From positions 1,426,001 to 1,490,000 of the forward strand of contig OZ240687.1 in assembly GCA_965199285.1 (NCBI GenBank): 64,000 nucleotides of DNA. Direction: 5' to 3'. The notes beneath the pieces are model-generated. The model was given only the letters and a program-made list of their open reading frames with translations, was not told where the DNA came from and did no database searches. The translations under genes were made by a program, and so were the position numbers. Below, piece by piece: positions 61,567 through 64,000 of the stretch (within the stretch, counting starts at the first letter, position 1; the number at the start of each line of letters is the position of its first letter). Source of the DNA: CBDDGJ01 sp965199285 (GTDB taxonomy: Bacteria > Pseudomonadota > Alphaproteobacteria > RS24).

Positions 61567-62598
61567 ATGAAATTTCTGGATCAAGCAAAAATATATATTC
61601 GCTCGGGCGATGGCGGCGCGGGCTGCATTAGTTTTCGGCGCGAGAAATATGTCGAATATGGCGGTCCCGATGGCGGCGATGGCGGGCGCGGCGGCGATGT
61701 TATCGCCGTATGTGTGGATGGTCTAAACACGCTTATTGATTATCGCTATCGCCAGCATTTCAAAGCCAAAACCGGACAACATGGGATGGGTGCAAATCGC
61801 ACCGGCGCAGGCGGTAAGGATGTTATTTTGCCGGTACCTGTTGGCACGCAGATTTTCGCCCAAGACCAGCAAACGCTCATCGCTGACCTCACCGAAATTG
61901 GCGAACAGGTTATTCTCGCACGCGGCGGCAATGGCGGATTTGGTAATGCCCGCTTTAAGGGACCCGTCAATCAGTCGCCGCGCCATGCCAATCCCGGTCA
62001 TGAAGGCCGCGAGGCATGGATTTGGTTACGCCTCAAACTGATTGCCGATATTGGCTTGGTGGGTCTGCCCAATGCTGGCAAATCAACCCTTTTGGCGACA
62101 TTAAGTCGAGCGCGGCCAAAAATCGCAGATTATCCATTCACCACTTTGCATCCTAATTTGGGGGTGGTGTTCGCCAAAGGGCGCGAATTTGTGATGGCTG
62201 ATATTCCCGGTCTTATCGAAGGCGCAAGCGACGGTGCGGGATTGGGGCATAGATTTTTAGGCCATGTCGAACGCTGTGCGGCAATGTTGCATTTAATCGA
62301 TGCCAGCGCCGATAATGTTCAATCCGCCTATCATATTATTCAGCGCGAGTTGGCCGATTATGGTCATGGCCTTTCTGCCAAGCCGCAGATTATTGCGCTT
62401 ACCAAAAGCGAGCTTGTAAGTGCCGATGAATTGGCGCAAAAACAGGCTGAATTGCAGACCATAAGCGGGCAAAATATATTATGCCTTTCGGCCGCCGCAC
62501 GGATAGGGATTGATGAAGTGGTAAACCAGCTTTTATTATCGGTTGATGAATTGCGTGATGGCACCAACAGAGCCCAAAATCTGGCATGGTATCCTTAA
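61567..62598 (+). CDS. obgE: GTPase ObgE/CgtA
   Basis: Essential ribosome-associated GTPase in 50S assembly. 343 residues: glycine-rich Obg fold (SGDGGAGCISFRREKYVEYGGPDGGDGGRGGDV... pattern), G domain with GLPNAGKST, FTTLHPNLG, DIPGLIEGA and TKSE. No extended C-terminal OCT domain, as usual in proteobacteria with short tails. proB follows 19 bases later. Confidence 0.97.
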   Translation: MKFLDQAKIYIRSGDGGAGCISFRREKYVEYGGPDGGDGGRGGDVIAVCVDGLNTLIDYRYRQHFKAKTGQHGMGANRTGAGGKDVILPVPVGTQIFAQDQQTLIADLTEIGEQVILARGGNGGFGNARFKGPVNQSPRHANPGHEGREAWIWLRLKLIADIGLVGLPNAGKSTLLATLSRARPKIADYPFTTLHPNLGVVFAKGREFVMADIPGLIEGASDGAGLGHRFLGHVERCAAMLHLIDASADNVQSAYHIIQRELADYGHGLSAKPQIIALTKSELVSADELAQKQAELQTISGQNILCLSAAARIGIDEVVNQLLLSVDELRDGTNRAQNLAWYP

Positions 62599-62617
62599 AG
62601 CGAATGATGGATAAATT

Positions 62618-63748
62618 ATGAACGATGAATTAAACAAAGCGAATATCATCACCATCAAAATTGGCTCTTCCCTTTTGGTGAAAGACCATGCGCTTGATGA
62701 TGACTGGCTTGCCGGATTGGTGGCGGATATTGCGCGTTTACGCCGCGAGGGGAAAAAATTTATCATTGTCTCTTCTGGTGCGGTGGCGCTGGGGCGGGCG
62801 CAGCTCGGATTTACCGATAAGGAGCTGACATTGGAAGAAAGTCAGGCGTGCGCGGCAGTGGGGCAAGTGGCGCTGGCGCAAGGCTGGCAAAATGCGCTTG
62901 CGAAAGCGGAGCTGGAGGCGGCGCAAATTCTGCTTACATTTGAGGATACGGAGCAAAGACGACGCTATTTGAATGCCCGCTCAACCCTTTCTACATTACT
63001 AGATTTGGGAGTTATTCCGATCATTAATGAGAATGATACTGTCGCCACGGCAGAGCTGCGCTATGGTGATAATGACCGGCTGGCGGCACGCGTGGCAGCG
63101 ATGATTTCGGCCGATTGTCTGGTGCTGCTGTCGGATGTTGACGGGCTTTATAAAACCGCTGACTTGCGCGGCGAAGACCATATTGTCCAAATTGATGAGA
63201 TTACGCCGGAGATTGTCGCCATGGCAGGCGCGGCAGGTAAGCTCGGTAAAGGCGGTATGAAAACAAAATTAGAGGCAGCGCAAATCGCCCGCCAGGCTGG
63301 TTGTCATACAATCATCACAAGCGGTAAGAGTCCTGCCCCTTTAACAAAATATCAGAACGGGGATATGCGGGCGACTTTATTTCCGGCGGCGGGGCAGGCG
63401 CAATCGCAACGCAAATTATGGATTTCCGGCAATCTAAAACCCAAAGGGTATATTTATATTGATGCCGGTGCTTTAGAGGCTTTACAAAAAGGCCGCTCGC
63501 TTTTGCCGGTTGGGGTGGTCAAAACCTCTGGCAGATTTGACCGCGGTGATTGTGTATGTATTATGGATGCAGATGAAAATGAAATTGCGCGCGGTCTGAT
63601 TGCCTTTAATCATGCTGATACTAAGCAGATAATTGGTCAATCGGGCAAGGCGGTGAAAGATATTTTAGGAATTGAAGGCCGTTATGAGCTTATCCATCGC
63701 GATGATTTGGTGATGGTAAATAAGGGAGAGACGAATGAAACGACATGA
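62618..63748 (+). CDS. proB: Glutamate 5-kinase
   Basis: Phosphorylates glutamate at the first step of proline synthesis. 376 residues: amino-acid kinase domain (KIGSSLLV, IIVSSGAVALGR, PIINENDTVAT, LLSDVDGLY, GKGGMKTKLEAA) and a C-terminal PUA domain (about residues 280-360). Overlaps proA by 14 bases, the normal proBA operon. Confidence 0.97.
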   Translation: MNDELNKANIITIKIGSSLLVKDHALDDDWLAGLVADIARLRREGKKFIIVSSGAVALGRAQLGFTDKELTLEESQACAAVGQVALAQGWQNALAKAELEAAQILLTFEDTEQRRRYLNARSTLSTLLDLGVIPIINENDTVATAELRYGDNDRLAARVAAMISADCLVLLSDVDGLYKTADLRGEDHIVQIDEITPEIVAMAGAAGKLGKGGMKTKLEAAQIARQAGCHTIITSGKSPAPLTKYQNGDMRATLFPAAGQAQSQRKLWISGNLKPKGYIYIDAGALEALQKGRSLLPVGVVKTSGRFDRGDCVCIMDADENEIARGLIAFNHADTKQIIGQSGKAVKDILGIEGRYELIHRDDLVMVNKGETNETT

Positions 63749-64000
63749 AATGATGCTGGAATTGGGGCGCAATGCGCGGGCTGCCGCGCATAATTTGGCA
63801 ATGGCAGATACGCAAGCCAAAAATAAAGCCTTAGCCGAAGCCGCCCAGCAGTTAAGGGGGCGGGCAGATATTATTATCGCGGCTAATCAGGCAGATATGG
63901 AGATTGCTCGCAATGAGAATCTCCCCAAAGCGCGGCTTGACCGGATTTTATTGGATGCGAACAGGCTGGAGGGGATTGCGCAAGCGCTCGAAGCAATTAT
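63735..64000 (+). CDS. proA: Gamma-glutamyl phosphate reductase, N-terminal part (3' end outside window)
   Basis: Reduces glutamyl phosphate to glutamate semialdehyde. The first 88 codons are visible, starting MKRHEMMLELGRNARAAA with GAGAGACGA before the ATG, and continuing through the IIAANQADME and RLDRILLDANRL stretches that are standard for ProA. The catalytic cysteine lies beyond the window. Confidence 0.93.
   Translation, partial: MKRHEMMLELGRNARAAAHNLAMADTQAKNKALAEAAQQLRGRADIIIAANQADMEIARNENLPKARLDRILLDANRLEGIAQALEAI

Overview
The window looks like a chromosomal segment of a marine-type alphaproteobacterium. The grounds are the gene order dnaQ-coaE-aroE-maf-ppsR / hemE around a short AT-rich intergenic region (the classic alphaproteobacterial replication-origin neighbourhood), mnmE-mnmG-rsmG-parA-parB, ccmA-ccmB-ccmC-ccmD-ccmG, hisB-hisH-hisA-hisF-hisE, the SdhAF4 (DUF1674) and DUF3576 families, and medium G+C with dense, overlapping coding. 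A SAR116/Rhodospirillales-like relative would fit, but that is inference and cannot be fixed from sequence reading alone. No rRNA, tRNA, CRISPR, intact prophage or IS was seen.

Layout. 0-9 kb: 3' end of gshB, a degraded MNT-HEPN gene, comM, the malic enzyme maeB, mutS, an SdhAF4-like gene and a Nudix hydrolase. 9-11.7 kb: cytochrome c maturation cluster (minus strand). 11.8-14.5 kb: aconitase. 14.5-18.5 kb: coaA and the histidine cluster. 18.5-24.4 kb: Smr, Tim44-like, fxsA, secB, dnaQ, coaE, aroE, maf and ppsR. 24.45-24.82 kb: predicted oriC, with the adjoining genes diverging from it. 24.8-27.7 kb: hemE, hemJ, rho. 27.7-28.1 kb: island of modular repeats. 28-31 kb: dienelactone hydrolase and a DUF255 protein. 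31-36.6 kb: mnmE, mnmG, rsmG, parA, parB with two perfect parS palindromes. 36.6-41.3 kb: holA, lptE, leuS and a DUF3576 lipoprotein. 41-46 kb: small metabolic and regulatory genes (ThiE/TenI-like, YggS, YkuD-type, an orphan response regulator, two thioesterases, a UbiH-like monooxygenase). 46.4-49.1 kb: two tandem ammonium transporters. 49.2-55.6 kb: DapC-like aminotransferase, ftsK, lolA, an unrecognised protein, an SDR and xthA. 55.6-56.1 kb: frameshifted secreted-protein gene. 56.3-58.8 kb: 3-hydroxyacyl-CoA dehydrogenase plus cytochrome P450. 58.8-59.9 kb: accessory patch with a truncated nuclease, a candidate structured RNA and more modular repeats. 59.9 kb to end: SDR, rplU, rpmA, obgE, proB and the start of proA.

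Functionally the window is mostly housekeeping: replication and segregation control (oriC, parABS, ftsK, holA, dnaQ), translation-linked functions, central and amino-acid metabolism, and haem and cytochrome c supply. The less ordinary material is concentrated in three places: the remnant MNT-HEPN gene against comM, the repeat island after rho, and the 58.8-59.9 kb patch. In that patch a truncated nuclease sits beside a nested multi-hairpin element that none of the coding genes explains.
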